DNA of 64,000 bases. Origin: Gymnothorax reevesii (lineage: Eukaryota > Chordata > Actinopteri > Anguilliformes > Muraenidae). Position 1 is the stretch's first letter, and the number at the start of each line of letters is the position of its first letter. The stretch lies in contig CM056592.1 in NCBI GenBank assembly GCA_029721435.1, forward strand, positions 37,831,611 through 37,895,610. Direction: 5' to 3'. Positions 1-10,449 of this stretch are shown piece by piece. The notes under the pieces are model-generated. The model was not told where the DNA came from. It ran no database searches and saw nothing but the letters and a program-made list of their open reading frames with translations. Both the position numbers and the translations under genes were made by a program.

Positions 1-1424
1 AACTCTTCATCCCTGGATGGTTCACCCCAATAATGCTTTTCCCTCTTCCTGCATTAGAAAGCTATCCCTAACCCTAACTCTCACCCTTATAATAGTCCTC
101 TGGGACAAAAATCCATGGTGACAAAAAGTCTGGGGACAAAAAATTTTTGTCCTGGGGACAAAAAATTTTTGTCCTTGTGCCAGAATTGATAGTGCAAACA
201 CTGAAAGCTCGCTGTCTTTTCTGATTTTCTGCCAAGATTACTGAATAATTTGTCGTCTGTGCTGCGGGCAAATGGGAGGCACCCCCATGGGAGGCATAGA
301 CGTCCCCGTATGGGTGGTGAGGACCATGAGTAAACTGAAGCAGAACCGATTTCTCAGCCCACCAGTTGGTACTACGCAAAATGATCAGAAAATGGAGATA
401 CGCCATGTAATCAAAGGTCTCAATGTAAATAACGTATTCTTGATCGTCAGGTGTATCCTTGTATAATCATAAATGTTTAAGATTTGTGTTATTACGCGCA
501 CGACAGCATTTCTTGAGTGTTATTGTAAAACCTAGTAAGTAACAAAAAGCTGATTCTGAGAAAAATGCAGAAAACTGTATCCCTCCGGGGTACAGCTCTT
601 GTCCGACAGTGAAACTGACATGATAGAAATTTGTTCATTAAATAATAAAAGATACTTATGCAGGAATTTCTTTTTCCCTTTTCTTTAGTGTCCCTGGCAA
701 TATTGTGATGGCTGGTGTTTCAAGACGCCAAAAGCAGCGGCCGAAACGAAAGGAAGTCCAGCAAAATAAGAGAGTCAAACCCACAAAAGGAGAGAGAGAG
801 ACTCGCGCTTCCAATGGACAAAGATCTAGTCTCGGAACAAATGGAAGCAAAGTGAGCAGGACTGGAACGAATTAAAAGGGAAAAATCTTGGAAACTGAGA
901 TATAAAGATACAGCACCAGACGATGCCCAGAAAGAGGAGGAAAAGAGAGAAAGATTCCCTCGCTAACTAGCACTTTCCTCTTTGCAGCTAATTCCTTAAA
1001 CAATCCCCTAGCTAGAGACCTTACCGGCTATTGTGCATAGTGATATTGACACTCTAGCAAAGAACTTGGGTTTAAATAGAGTCCGGGCGCCACCCACAAT
1101 TAATGCCAGCTGACCAAAGAATCCGATTGTAGGCAAAAGATATCGTCCCGGACGAGAGACACAAAGAAAGCTCGCCAGCCTCCAAAAACCATAAAAAATG
1201 TGACTTGAGAAATTTTTCCATCTGAAAATATTTCAAATCTCAAAATGATGGACAAAAACCTAACGATTATGCAGCTGCAGTGGCATTTGACAGATTTTCA
1301 CTGTTAACTCCACCATCTGCTTCCCTCTGCAAACCATTTTTCAGTCGTTATTAGCACGTGAATTGCGTTAATTACGAATTCCGACCATGAATGTCCTGCA
1401 CATACAATGCTCTGCATGGGGACT
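1..1424. other. Non-coding stretch, no gene recognised
   Basis: No recognisable coding or RNA gene. Open frames up to 110 codons occur on the minus strand but match nothing I know. Two CCCTAA units near position 65 are too few to be telomeric. The only clear structure is the palindrome pair at 134-174. Confidence 0.6.
102..174. repeat. GGACAAAA direct repeats with twin palindromes
   Basis: Four spaced copies of a GACAAAAA core occur here. The last two are each a 19 bp near-perfect palindrome (ggac, A/T run, gtcc) at 134-152 and 156-174, separated by three bases. This looks like the end of a small inverted-repeat element, but no partner end was found. Confidence 0.6.
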
Positions 1425-2302
1425 TACGCTACCTCTCAAAAGTTTGGGATCACTTGCAAATTTCTTTGCTTTCCAAAGAAAAATACATTTTCATGCATTT
1501 CACAACATTTTTATCCATTTCACAAATGATTAAAATTATTCAGACGATTTTCAAAGAATGATCTACATTTTTGCATTGAGGCCTATTATCAGCAACTGTC
1601 AGTCCTCTGCATTAATCTCCTGGTATGGCTGCTAATCCAAGTTAAGCATTTTACAAGGCTAATTGATTATTAGAAAACGATTCTGCAAATGTGTTGCACA
1701 ACTGTAAACCGTTGAACTAATAAGGGAAAGCAAAAGGGAGCATGACATTCTTGAGGTTGGTTTAGTACCTGAAGCATCAGCAGTTGTTTGTTTGTTTGTT
1801 TACAGGCTCAAAATGGCCAGAAAGAAAGAACTTCCTTTAGAGACCCGTCAGTCTATTGTTGTGCTTAGAAAAGAAGGCTATTAAATGCGAGAAATTGAAA
1901 ACTTAAAATCTCTAACCATGCTGTGAACTACTCCCTTCAGAGAGCAGCACAAACTTGCACTAACAAGGAGTGGGAGGCCCCGATGCACAACTGTGCGAAA
2001 GACAAATATCTGAGAGTGTGTAGTTTAAGACAAAGACGCCTCACAGGTTGTCAACTAGCAGCTGCGGTAAATAGTTCCCGTCAAACACCAGTTTCAGTAT
2101 CAACAGTGAAGGGGTTTTTTTTTTTTTTTGATGGAGGCAAAGTTTGAAGTACATATTCATCATTTTCCATTAATATCAGTATTTCTAACTCAGACAATGT
2201 CAGCACGTTCTGTTCATTTGCTATATTTCCAATTCAGACTAATTTCATGTGTGTTTCCATGGAAAACAAGAAAAATTCCATGTGGTCCCAAATAATATAG
2301 GT
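1425..2302 (+). mobile_element. Tc1-like transposon, internally deleted
   Basis: The left end carries the motif ctcaaaagtttgggatcac just after a TA, and the right end carries gtggtcccaaat, its approximate inverted complement, near 2282-2293. Both are typical of one fish Tc1-like lineage. Only the N-terminal part of the transposase remains (1813-2109). A T-run at 2113-2130 is followed directly by sequence that reads as the element's 3' untranslated end. The catalytic domain is therefore missing, and this copy cannot be autonomous. The exact right boundary is uncertain because the last bases have diverged. Confidence 0.75.
1813..2109 (+). pseudogene. Tc1-like transposase, N-terminal DNA-binding part only
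   Basis: From ATG 1813 the frame gives MARKKELPLETRQSIVVLRK, the first helix-turn-helix region of a Tc1-like transposase, which binds the transposon's inverted repeats in the nucleus. A TAA stop follows codon GGCTAT at 1882-1884. After a frameshift, the downstream frame continues with SNHAVNYSLQRAAQT and then YLRVCSLRQRRLTGCQLAAA, the linker and second DNA-binding region. The reading ends at VSTVKG, before any DDE catalytic residue. Stop, frameshift and truncation make this a pseudogene. The assignment rests on recognised motifs and position inside an element with matching ends. Confidence 0.8.
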
Positions 2303-4019
2303 ATGCTGCTTCATAACTGGTTAATTCACTGACCAGGTTTTATCATTAAAAAATAGAACATTTTATGTGGAAGATTGCTTGATTTTTATTTTTAAGTACC
2401 GATGACTTGGTTGGTTTTGCCACAGGAAAACATAGGAAATCAATGATTATTTTTCATGTATCTTACTGTATATGATGCAAAAATGGTCCTGACTCAGTTT
2501 CGACCAAAACTAGACTTGCCAGGTTTTTCCATAACACTCAAGATTTGGCGTTGATATAAATGTAACCTAGTTGTGGTGCTAGTGTGCTTTTTCTCACATT
2601 TAGCCCAACCCTCCAGGAGGTTTATGTAAGAGCATAAGTAAAATTTAAAACAGTTTGCAGCATAAGTGGAATCTCTACAGTTGCCCTTTTGCTGGATTCA
2701 AACCTGCTGAATTTGAAAATTTTGTTTTTGCTACACAGAATGGGTACATTTATGTCGCTTAATATACCATGGAATGTATCATAGCCAGTAGGCAGAAAAA
2801 TTGACAATGAACATATTAAGTCAAGGGCTATTGCTAAGACTTGTGTAAGATGTTGCAATAGTCCTTGCATGTTAAGAACATCAAATGGAAAATCGGGCCC
2901 CGCATGTTCTGAAAAAATAAATAAAATGAATGCTATGTTAAGAGAGCACATTTTGGATACTGCAGATACTGTAATTGACCAAGGCCATTCGAATTTCATT
3001 TGCATTTCAGATAAGTTTGTAGTGCCTTTCCTAAAGCCAATTCATTTTACAGAATATTTATGAGACAATAATGCAATTTGTGCATAATCTCCAAAGATGA
3101 GATGAGACGCAGATCATTTCCACATTATATTTCCAAAAATGAGCCACCTGTTGGCGTTTAATCGAACTCCTCCTCCACTCTCGCAGACTAATTTGTTCGG
3201 TTTGAGCGGATTGAGTCCAGACATCACTGATTCATTCGGTGATCCAAACTGTCACTTGCTTAAGTCGCCAGCATTTTAAAAAGAGCATTTGTTAGTTCTG
3301 ACCTTTGAAAGGGTCTGAACACCTGGATTAGTCATTTGCACAGTTTAGTCTCTGCCAGGCTTGAAAAACATTGGCTTTGCAGTCATGACTTCCTTTATCA
3401 AATAGCCGTTATAGCAAATGGGCGAGCCAGCAGCGCGGGGAAAAGATGAACTGTGTACCTGCCATTTTGATTCACTGATTCTAATCTGGTGAAGAACCGA
3501 ATTTGAGGAAGTGGAACTTTTCCAATCACTCGATGATTGGTTGTAGCGGGTTGTATCCGCCTGCTGAAAAAAGAATGTTCCACTTAATCTTATCTAAGGC
3601 AGCCTGCTCAGCTCCCTGCATCCTCAGAGTTTACTCCAGAGATTTGTCTTTTCGGCTCTTCAGACACTTAGGTGGGCCAAACCCAAATTTACTTAAACCT
3701 GCTCCAATCCTTTAAGTACGTATATGCTATTTCCAGTGTGACGCTGATCTCGATGCATTTGTGTCTGAGATCAAATGATACATTCAACAAACATGCAGAC
3801 GACAATATTCCTTTTCATATTATTAATATGCATATACAGACAGCTCTATAATATTTCAGACACACACACACACATATATACATACATATGAATCGGTGAA
3901 TTCAGTAATGGCCCATCTACATGCTGAAAATGTGTGTAGATGGACCTTTAATGAATTCACAAATTCATACATATGCTCATACATTTTAACAATTCCATAA
4001 GTTATAACTTCAGATTCTC
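2303..4019. other. Non-coding stretch
   Basis: AT-rich sequence without a recognised gene. A 127-codon open frame on the minus strand (2622-3005) has no familiar motif and is judged accidental. A CA/TA patch at 3860-3885 precedes the hairpin at 3886-3976. Confidence 0.5.
3886..3976. repeat. Long imperfect hairpin
   Basis: The arms 3896-3923 and 3933-3960 are inverted complements with about five mismatches around a loop of roughly nine bases. The pairing extends weakly outward through catatgaat on the left and attcatacatatg on the right. It could be a small MITE remnant; a hairpin RNA is possible but unsupported. Confidence 0.65.
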
Positions 4020-4199
4020 TCATAGTGTTTCATCAGGGTATCAGCAAACTTTACATCCAGAATCACCCCCCCCCATTTCAGGACACTACACAGGTTTCTG
4101 TTGCACCTGTGTTTCCAATATGCAAGATGAATGAAATTGCTTTGGTGAGGCAGCTTTCAGGGTCTAGTCTTGATTGTAGGCTTTTGGAGTCGGTTATTG

Positions 4200-4545
4200 A
4201 TGTTTGTCATCATGTGGGCCAGAGTGCCAATGAAAGTCAGGGAAGCCATTAAGAGACTGGAAGGAAAAGACAAACAGAAAACAAATACAGCCCGAGACAC
4301 GAGCCAAACCTTCGGCTTCACAAAATCAACAGCTATCTGGAACATCATTACAAAGAAGGATAGCTCTGCTGAGATCAGGGGTTTCAAAAGGCAAGGTGAG
4401 CCAATGTAGAGCTGCGCTGGACAACCAGAGAATTCTCACGAAAATAATGAAAACCCCAAACACACGTCTGACAGAAATACTTCATGAGTCAGGCGTGAAC
4501 AGGATATCTATAGTGAAAACTTCAAAAATGGAACAACTGGCATCC
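4200..4545 (+). pseudogene. Tc1-like transposase relic (N-terminal half)
   Basis: The frame from about 4218 gives KVREAIKRLEGKDKQ, then FTKSTAIWNIITKKDSSAEI and RGFKRQG. This matches the first helix-turn-helix and the KSTVWNII-type core plus the GRPRK-like linker of a Tc1-like transposase. A TAG stop lies at 4408-4410. The next part, seen as NSHENNENPKHTSDRNTS in the same frame, still resembles the second DNA-binding region by DNA sequence but is frame-broken. No catalytic domain follows; sequence changes into a small MITE at about 4549. It is a different lineage from the copy at 1813. Confidence 0.7.
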
Positions 4546-4548
4546 GCG

Positions 4549-4741
4549 CTGCACACTGTTATAAATTGACTGAATTTAATAGTGAAATCAACAAATTGTC
4601 TCCTTGTTATTTTAACTGTGAGTCCTGCGCGCATTTATCTGTGGTTTACAGTTAACATACACGGACCCTCTGCTATAAACTGACTGTAAAATTACAGTTA
4701 AAATGACTGGCAAAAAAAGGTGCCAGTTTATAACAGCGCAG
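4549..4741. mobile_element. Small MITE with CTGTTATAAA ends
   Basis: The left end reads ctgcacactgttataaattg and the right end cagtttataacagcgcag, which are inverted complements apart from a few bases. The interior has further inverted words (aactgtgag/ctataaactgac). It has no coding capacity. Target duplication is not clear. Confidence 0.55.
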
Positions 4742-5544
4742 ATGAAAACCCAAGTTTTGGTGTAAAGGCACAATAGCTTATTTTAAGTTTGTTAAGAGGA
4801 GTCCACACTGTTCTAGGGTCATGTTGAAGGATTAGGGGCGGGGCTCCTGAAGGCGTCCTCACGTAATGAGCCCCTTTCATTGGCTCCTATGAACATTTAT
4901 ACGAAAGATGTCGCTTTTCCAAGAACATTTGCAGCTCGAGTTTTTCTTTGGTTGATGCTGTGAATACCCAGAATTACTCTTTCCAAGCAAAGAGGGTTTG
5001 GAGCTAAAGAAAAATAAATAAATAAATAAATAAATAAGACTGGCTAATACGTTTGGGAAATTTTTATTGTGGACTAGTGTCTCGAAATAATTCATCTGCT
5101 TTTTTTTTGCTCAATTTTGCCTAAGGTACATGTTCTCTCTGAATTTTAGACTCAGTAATTTAATGCTAGCATGTCATGAATCATGAGTCATCTAAATCTT
5201 CCCCTTAATGTTTTTTTTTTTTTTTTCTGTCGCCTTAGTTTGTTCTTGCCTAGGACTGCATGGAGCAGTGGATGACTGACAAGGCCGCTTGAGAAAATTA
5301 GATATTACTTCTTCAAAGTTATGAACGCATTTTACTCCTACGGCAGCAAACTGTCAGAAAAGTTCCACTGGAACCAGGAGCGAATTGCATAGTTGCCTCA
5401 TAAATTGGATGTTGTCATGAGACTGATCTCAAAATAATATGTAAAAATAGAATTCAAATGGCATGTATCCAGTCTTTTTGTAACATAGCTGTCATTCTTA
5501 ACCATAGGATTGATAAGTTTTTGTTTAAGGTTAGTTTGTACTGG
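4742..5544. other. Non-coding stretch with AAAT repeat
   Basis: No gene recognised. An (AAAT)n run lies at 5008-5036 and a T-run at 5211-5226; both are simple sequence. Confidence 0.5.
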
Positions 5545-5682
5545 GGCCGGCACTATATCAGTATTTCTTTTCCCGCAACAATACCGATATCAGAACCTTC
5601 AGTACCTGCTGATACCGAGACCAATCCAATATAAAACCCACCACCTCCCCCATCTAATATCAAACATTTATTACACTATTTT
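5545..5682. repeat. Fragment of an older hAT-type end
   Basis: The text contains ggcactatatcagtat and repeated gataccgat/accgatatcag words typical of the subterminal repeats of fish hAT elements. It abuts the intact hAT element that starts at 5683 and may continue on its far side after 9129, so the younger element may sit inside it. Confidence 0.45.
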
Positions 5683-5935
5683 TAGGGGTGTCCCAATACG
5701 ATATTGATATCGGATATCGGTCCGATATCAGCAACAAAAAAAAAAGTATCGGATTCTGTCTATTTTTCTACATCCAAAATCTCAGATATTAGCACTCATA
5801 TGCAAGCAGTCCATTCCAGACTCCGCTCCTGCGCTTCTATCCAGCAGCACCTGGATCCAGCATGCAGAGGCTGCAGGGGCCATGTGATCACAACAACAGC
5901 ACGTGTGAAGGAGCTAACGTAGCAAGGATAAGAAT

Positions 5936-8216
5936 ATGTCGGCCGTGTGGGGGTATTTTTCTTTGGACTCTGAGAAAGACCCTGTGGCTGAGTGCAAAAG
6001 TTGTCACGCACAAGTTTCCCGTGGTGGAACAGAACCGGGGAAGTTTAATGCGACTAACCTCATCGCGCATTTGTAAAAACATCACAAACAACGACATGAG
6101 GGTTTTCAGAAGATCAATCAGGCGAAGAAACAACCCTGTGGCTCCCTCAAACAGTCAACGCTGTCCAAAACATTTGCAAAGCGTGACCAACTCCCACGGG
6201 ACGGCAAAAAGGCGTTGGCTACAACAGAAAAGATAGCCCCATTTATTGTGCATGATGACCAGCCCCTGTAGGTGGTGCGTAATGTCGGATTTAAACGCTT
6301 GCTTGAGCACAATGAGCCTCGCTACATTATGCCTAGGCGCCACTACATTGTCGGTAAAACTATACCCCAGATGCACGATGAGGATCGAAAGTGTATTCTG
6401 GCATATGTGGAGAAAGCAAATGCTGTTAGCTCCACCACAGACATCTGGAGCTCAGACCATCGTCCGCTGTCCTTATTAAGTCTGACTGCGCTGGATTGAC
6501 GCTGACTTTACGCTGAGGAGAGCAGTGTTACATGCACGCGAGTTCAGAGGTTCACACACAGCTAATGCCATCACTAACGCCATGGAGGAGATGCTGTTTG
6601 AATGGAATATCAATAAAAAGAAGGTAAATGTTGTTTTAAGAGACTATGCTGCTAATATGAGAAAGTCTATGGATCAGCTGGGCGTGCCAAGCTTACAGCG
6701 AGCTGTAAGTGATGCATTAGCCAACGGAAGAAAAATAGTGGGCCACTTTAAACATTCCCCAAAGGCTTATTCGAGCCTTGAGGACCTGCAAATAGAGCTG
6801 AACGTGACACCAAAACGTCTCCAGCAGGATGTCCAGGCACGATGGAGCAGTACCAAGCACATGATCGACAGCCTCATTCATCATAAACGACCACTGCATG
6901 CATATTCATCTGAAGAAAACAACAACTTGCCAGCCACTCTAACAGCAAACCAGTGGGGGACGCTGGAGAAGACCTCAAAAGTTCTGACCCCCTTTGAAGA
7001 GCTAAAAGCTAATGCCAGTGCTGCCTCTGCTACTGCAGCTGATGTCATTCCTTCTGTCCATGTCCTGAAACGGTTTCTCTCAAAGGAGAGTGAGGAGGAC
7101 CAGGGGATCCAAACTATGACCGTCATCCTTCTGGATGCAGTCCACAGACGTTTCAGTCATGTGGAATCTGTGCCCCTCTAAGCTGTGGCAACGCTGCTGG
7201 ATCCACGGTATAAAGACAAGTAAGGGAATTTCTGTACATTTATTCAACCCAATATGATGTATATGAGAGAAACTGTACTGTTTATAATGAGTTGTTTGTA
7301 GCCTATGTGACTGTTGTGAACGTACAGGATACGATCAAATGGCTTAATTGTCAATTTGACAGTATACAATTATACAATGAAATGAGTGCTCTCCACTTCA
7401 GTGATATCAAACACATTTCATATATCATACATACATACATGTCCACACATACAGTATGTACCTTTGATCCATCACAACCATTCAACATAAACAAGGTAGG
7501 TTGATAATGAAGGAATCATCATATTGAATAAATATTGCACATAAAGCAATATAAAATTATTAAATGGGTTACAGAATCACTGTTTACATTATTATGACTG
7601 TGTGACTGTTTCTTTGTGAGTGCACAAATGTGAGGGGCTGGGTGTGAAAAGTGCTTGAATACACACCACCTTATTTAATTTATTTTATATCTATGCCAGG
7701 TACTTCACAAATGTGGAGAACTTGGGACATGCGAAGGCTGCATTAAAGGCGGAGGCATTAGAAGTAGAAGAAGAAGAAAAGGCCACACTTCCGTCTGATG
7801 AAGCCGTGTGTCCGAGCCAGTGAAGAAGACTCCACGGACAGAGGGTGCTAGCAGCTGCCTTAGCAGCCTCTTCGATGAGATACTGGAGGACAGCAAAACA
7901 GCAGCAGGTCCTTCTGAGCGGATCACCCCATGGGGCAATCTTTGAAATGGAAAGCTACCTCAGTGAGGCTGCTATTGAACGCAAGAACAATCCTTTACAT
8001 TACTGGAGACCCAACCAGGCTCGACTCCCCACCGTAGCAGTAACAGCAGTGAAGTTCCTCTGTGCTCCCTGCAAGAGTGCTGAGAGAGAGAGGCTCTCAG
8101 TTATCATTGAGGAGCACAGAAGCAAGCTGACAGGGCAACATGCCGAAACGCTCATCTTCTTAAAAAAGAATGTCCGCATCATGCTTGCTCTGCAGAAAGT
8201 GGAGATGGAGGATTAG
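5936..8216 (+). pseudogene. hAT transposase (ZBED-like), intron-containing, inactivated
   Basis: The start at 5936 gives MSAVWGYFSLDSEKDPVAEC, the beginning of a BED zinc finger; its Cys pair and the His pair around 6068-6085 are visible. In-frame stops occur at 6074, 6269 and 6497, then a +1 shift. The first catalytic Asp sits in STTDIWSS (codon 6440). The main open frame 6525-7178 carries the second-Asp region VVLRDYAANMRKSMDQLG and the long helical insertion, but the usual Cys/His stretch just after it is missing, suggesting a deletion. A TAA at 7179 precedes VATLLDPRYKD, which joins YFTNVENL across a 480 bp intron. The C-terminal dimerisation region is at about 7990-8190 (NPLHYWRPNQARLPTVA, CAPCKSAERERL). 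The normal product cuts and pastes its element in the nucleus; this copy cannot. Confidence 0.85.
7220..7699 (+). other. Predicted spliceosomal intron in the hAT gene
   Basis: The exon ends gacaa before gtaaggg, and the next exon begins after tatgccag with gtacttc. Joining them gives Asp-Lys-Tyr-Phe, the expected protein order in this transposase family. The interval is AT-rich with no coding similarity. Donor and acceptor both fit the consensus. Confidence 0.75.
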
Positions 8217-8533
8217 TCATCATAATAGTCATCGTTTTAGTTAACCGACTGTTTTTTTGCTGCTTGTGTTATTAGAGTTACATATTTGTTTTGTTTTGAA
8301 ATTGGAGCTGTGGACGCTTCATGTTGAGCAGTTAGACAGTGGACATTTGACAATATTGTGTTGGTTTTTTTTTTTTTTTGTCCCGCTCTCAGTTGTTCGC
8401 AATATATACTGACTGTAAAAAATTAATTCTGAATGTACTGAAGTAAACTTGAATTGTTATTTTACTCTTCAAAGAGTATAATTTGTTCTTATTGAATTTA
8501 TTAAGGTTATTTCTCAGGATCCTTTCATTTATT

Positions 8534-8810
8534 ACCTCTGCCAAGGAGGTTATGTTTTTGCCTGGGTTTGTTTGTTTGTCGGTTGGTTTCCAAAATAACT
8601 CAAAAAGTTATGGACAGATTTTGATGAAATTTTCAGAGAAGGTGGATATTAAGTCAAGGAACAGGTCATTAAATGTTTGCATATCTTAGCCAAAGTACTG
8701 CTGAGATATACGCCAAAGTTCAAGATTTCAAGTCTTTCCAATGGGCCGGAGTTCCAATCGCCGTGCTTTTGGGTTTTGCTGCCCCCTGGCGGAGGTCTGC
8801 GCTCTCTGGG
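8534..8810 (+). repeat. Dispersed repeat with ACCTCTGCC/GGCGGAGGT ends, copy 1
   Basis: It starts acctctgccaaggaggttat, passes through a TTTG/TTGG-rich segment and an aaaagttatggacagatttt segment, and ends ccctggcggaggtctgcgct. This text is familiar from many fish genomes. The two ends are inverted complements over about 10 bp. It lies in the 3' part of the hAT element, so it inserted there or was carried by it. Confidence 0.65.
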
Positions 8811-9129
8811 TGCTTCTCTAGTTTTTATTTATTTCATTCAAATGCAATACATTCTTTTGTTTAAGGTTGAATTTATGTAACCTGTATGTTTAGAATAAAA
8901 AGGTCACATTTTCTCGTACCTACTGTTGCTGACTATTGTTCTTTGTTTGAATAATATCACTTGATCAAGTTTCTACTAACATTTCGTACTACAAAATGAA
9001 TAATAAAAGCATGTATCTTTCCTGCTGATATCGTATCGGATCGATATTGGTATCGGACAATACTCTAGGCTGCAATGTCGGTATCGTATCGGAAGTCAAA
9101 AAGTTGTATCGGGACACCCCTACTATTTA

Positions 9130-9738
9130 TTATCCATTGCTGCAAGTAGCAATCCCGATCAAGCAGCGACTAAATGGGTGCTACACGCACTGCGCATGCT
9201 GCAATTTAATTAGTACAAATACTAATAACTTAACATCAAACAAAAAACAATACTTAGTATAAATTGCACATTGCAACACAAAACAAAAAATTAAACTCTG
9301 TCTCGCACTGCTGGCTGAGACAGAGATGAAGGGAAGATAAGAAATTGAATTTAGTAGCTGAAAGATCTAGACCTGCTGGACTGTGGTTATAATGAGAAAG
9401 ACAGCAGGTTCTCTCAAAATGAATAGAGGTGAATGGAGTGTACACATTCACACAGCAGTTCAGTAATCATGGCATTTATTTAAAAAAAAGGATCATCTTT
9501 CCCCCAAATTATTCAAACTTAAGTAATATAATAAAAACTGGGTATATCGGAAGCGATTTTGAATATTTAACAAACCAACCACTTTTATACTGACCAGCGG
9601 ACTACTAAAATGTGGCTACTGAGCATACTATAATGTAAATGTATCTGTGAAGGTGACATTAGGCATTAATGTCAGTTTTCTGGTTTAATATGATTTGATA
9701 ACTTGTCACTTCAGTTGGCTAGGTAGTTATAACTAACA
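9130..9738. other. Non-coding stretch after the hAT element
   Basis: The first 150 bp may be the far half of the older element seen at 5545-5682. The remainder shows nothing recognisable. Confidence 0.4.
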
Positions 9739-9974
9739 TTAAAGGTGACCTATTATGCTGTTGAAAGTTAACCATGATGAAGTCATGTAATGTCATGCAT
9801 ACTTGGTATCGTAGCCGATGAAGTAAGCCAAATGGTTTCAAAATGCAACTTTAAATCGCAAAATCTCAAAAAATATTTGATACAATTCATTTCTGTAAAA
9901 ACCACTGAGCTCCAAAAGGTACGTAAGTTCAACAAGATATCAAAAAATGAATATTCGTTTCAGTTCTCCTTTAA
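9739..9974. mobile_element. TTAA-flanked MITE
   Basis: The left end reads ttaaaggtgacctattatg and the right end gttctcctttaa, an inverted pair sharing the TTAA target typical of piggyBac-type transposition. The length is 236 bp with no coding capacity. The opening words are common in fish genomes. Confidence 0.65.
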
Positions 9975-10440
9975 GCAGCTATTTATAATGCATTGAGAAT
10001 GCGGTTTTGCATTGTCCCCTTGAAATATTTACGGCCGTCCTTGGAGAGGATGTGGTCTTGAAGGCAGCATATGTCGCTCCAAAATCTGAGTGTACTTTTA
10101 TGCATGAATGGTGCCTTCACAGAGGTACAAGTTACCCTTTCCATGGGCACTGACAAAACCCATACCCTGACTGTGCATCGCTTTTGGACTGGTTGTTAAC
10201 AGCCTGGATAGTTATTTTCTTTGGTCTGGAGCACGTGGTATCATTTTTTTCTATAAAGAACCTGAAATGTTCTCTGTCCACAATTCCACATTCTAACTAT
10301 GGGACTGTCTATAGCTGATACCTCTGAGCCCAGAGAAATCAACAGCGCTTCTGAATGCTGCTTCCTTTTTGCACAACAATGTTTTAGCTGGCATTTGTGG
10401 ATGTTATTACATATTGCAGGACTTGACAGAAGGTTTCCCA
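9975..10440 (-). pseudogene. Tc1-like transposase relic (middle part)
   Basis: Read on the minus strand, the frame near 10010-10090 gives HMLPSRPH, a LQGRP segment and then GDNAKPHSQCII. This matches the second-Asp region (QDNAKPHS) of the same Tc1-like lineage seen at 43688 and 63629. Upstream, about 10330-10420, the words IHKCQLKHCCAKRKQ match the part between the DNA-binding and catalytic domains. The first-Asp segment between these two blocks is poorly preserved and frame-broken. The C-terminal third is absent because the sequence changes into the TTAA MITE at 9974. The relic therefore lacks both ends. Confidence 0.7.
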
Positions 10441-10449
10441 CAGTAATCC

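Larger units (their letters stand above)
5683..9121 (+). mobile_element. hAT-family DNA transposon with BED-finger transposase
   Basis: The left end reads taggggtgtcccaatac and the right end gtatcgggacacccct, an inverted pair of the hAT type. They are flanked by a near-perfect 8 bp target duplication (actatttt at 5675, actattta at 9122). Many gatatcgg/tatcggta words sit just inside both ends, as expected for hAT subterminal repeats. The interior encodes a broken transposase (5936-8216). About 900 bp of 3' sequence follows its stop; part of that is a separate dispersed repeat (8534-8810). The element is full length but disabled. Confidence 0.85.

Noticed and set aside
65..80. CCCTAA units suggesting telomeric repeat
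   Set aside because: Only two units are present, and the rest of the sequence is ordinary interspersed DNA.
2622..3005. 127-codon minus-strand open frame
   Set aside because: No motif, no repeat context and no sign of splicing; chance is the simplest explanation.
4157..4387. Minus-strand 76-codon open frame resembling a membrane segment
   Set aside because: It is the antisense of the Tc1-like transposase relic at 4200-4545.
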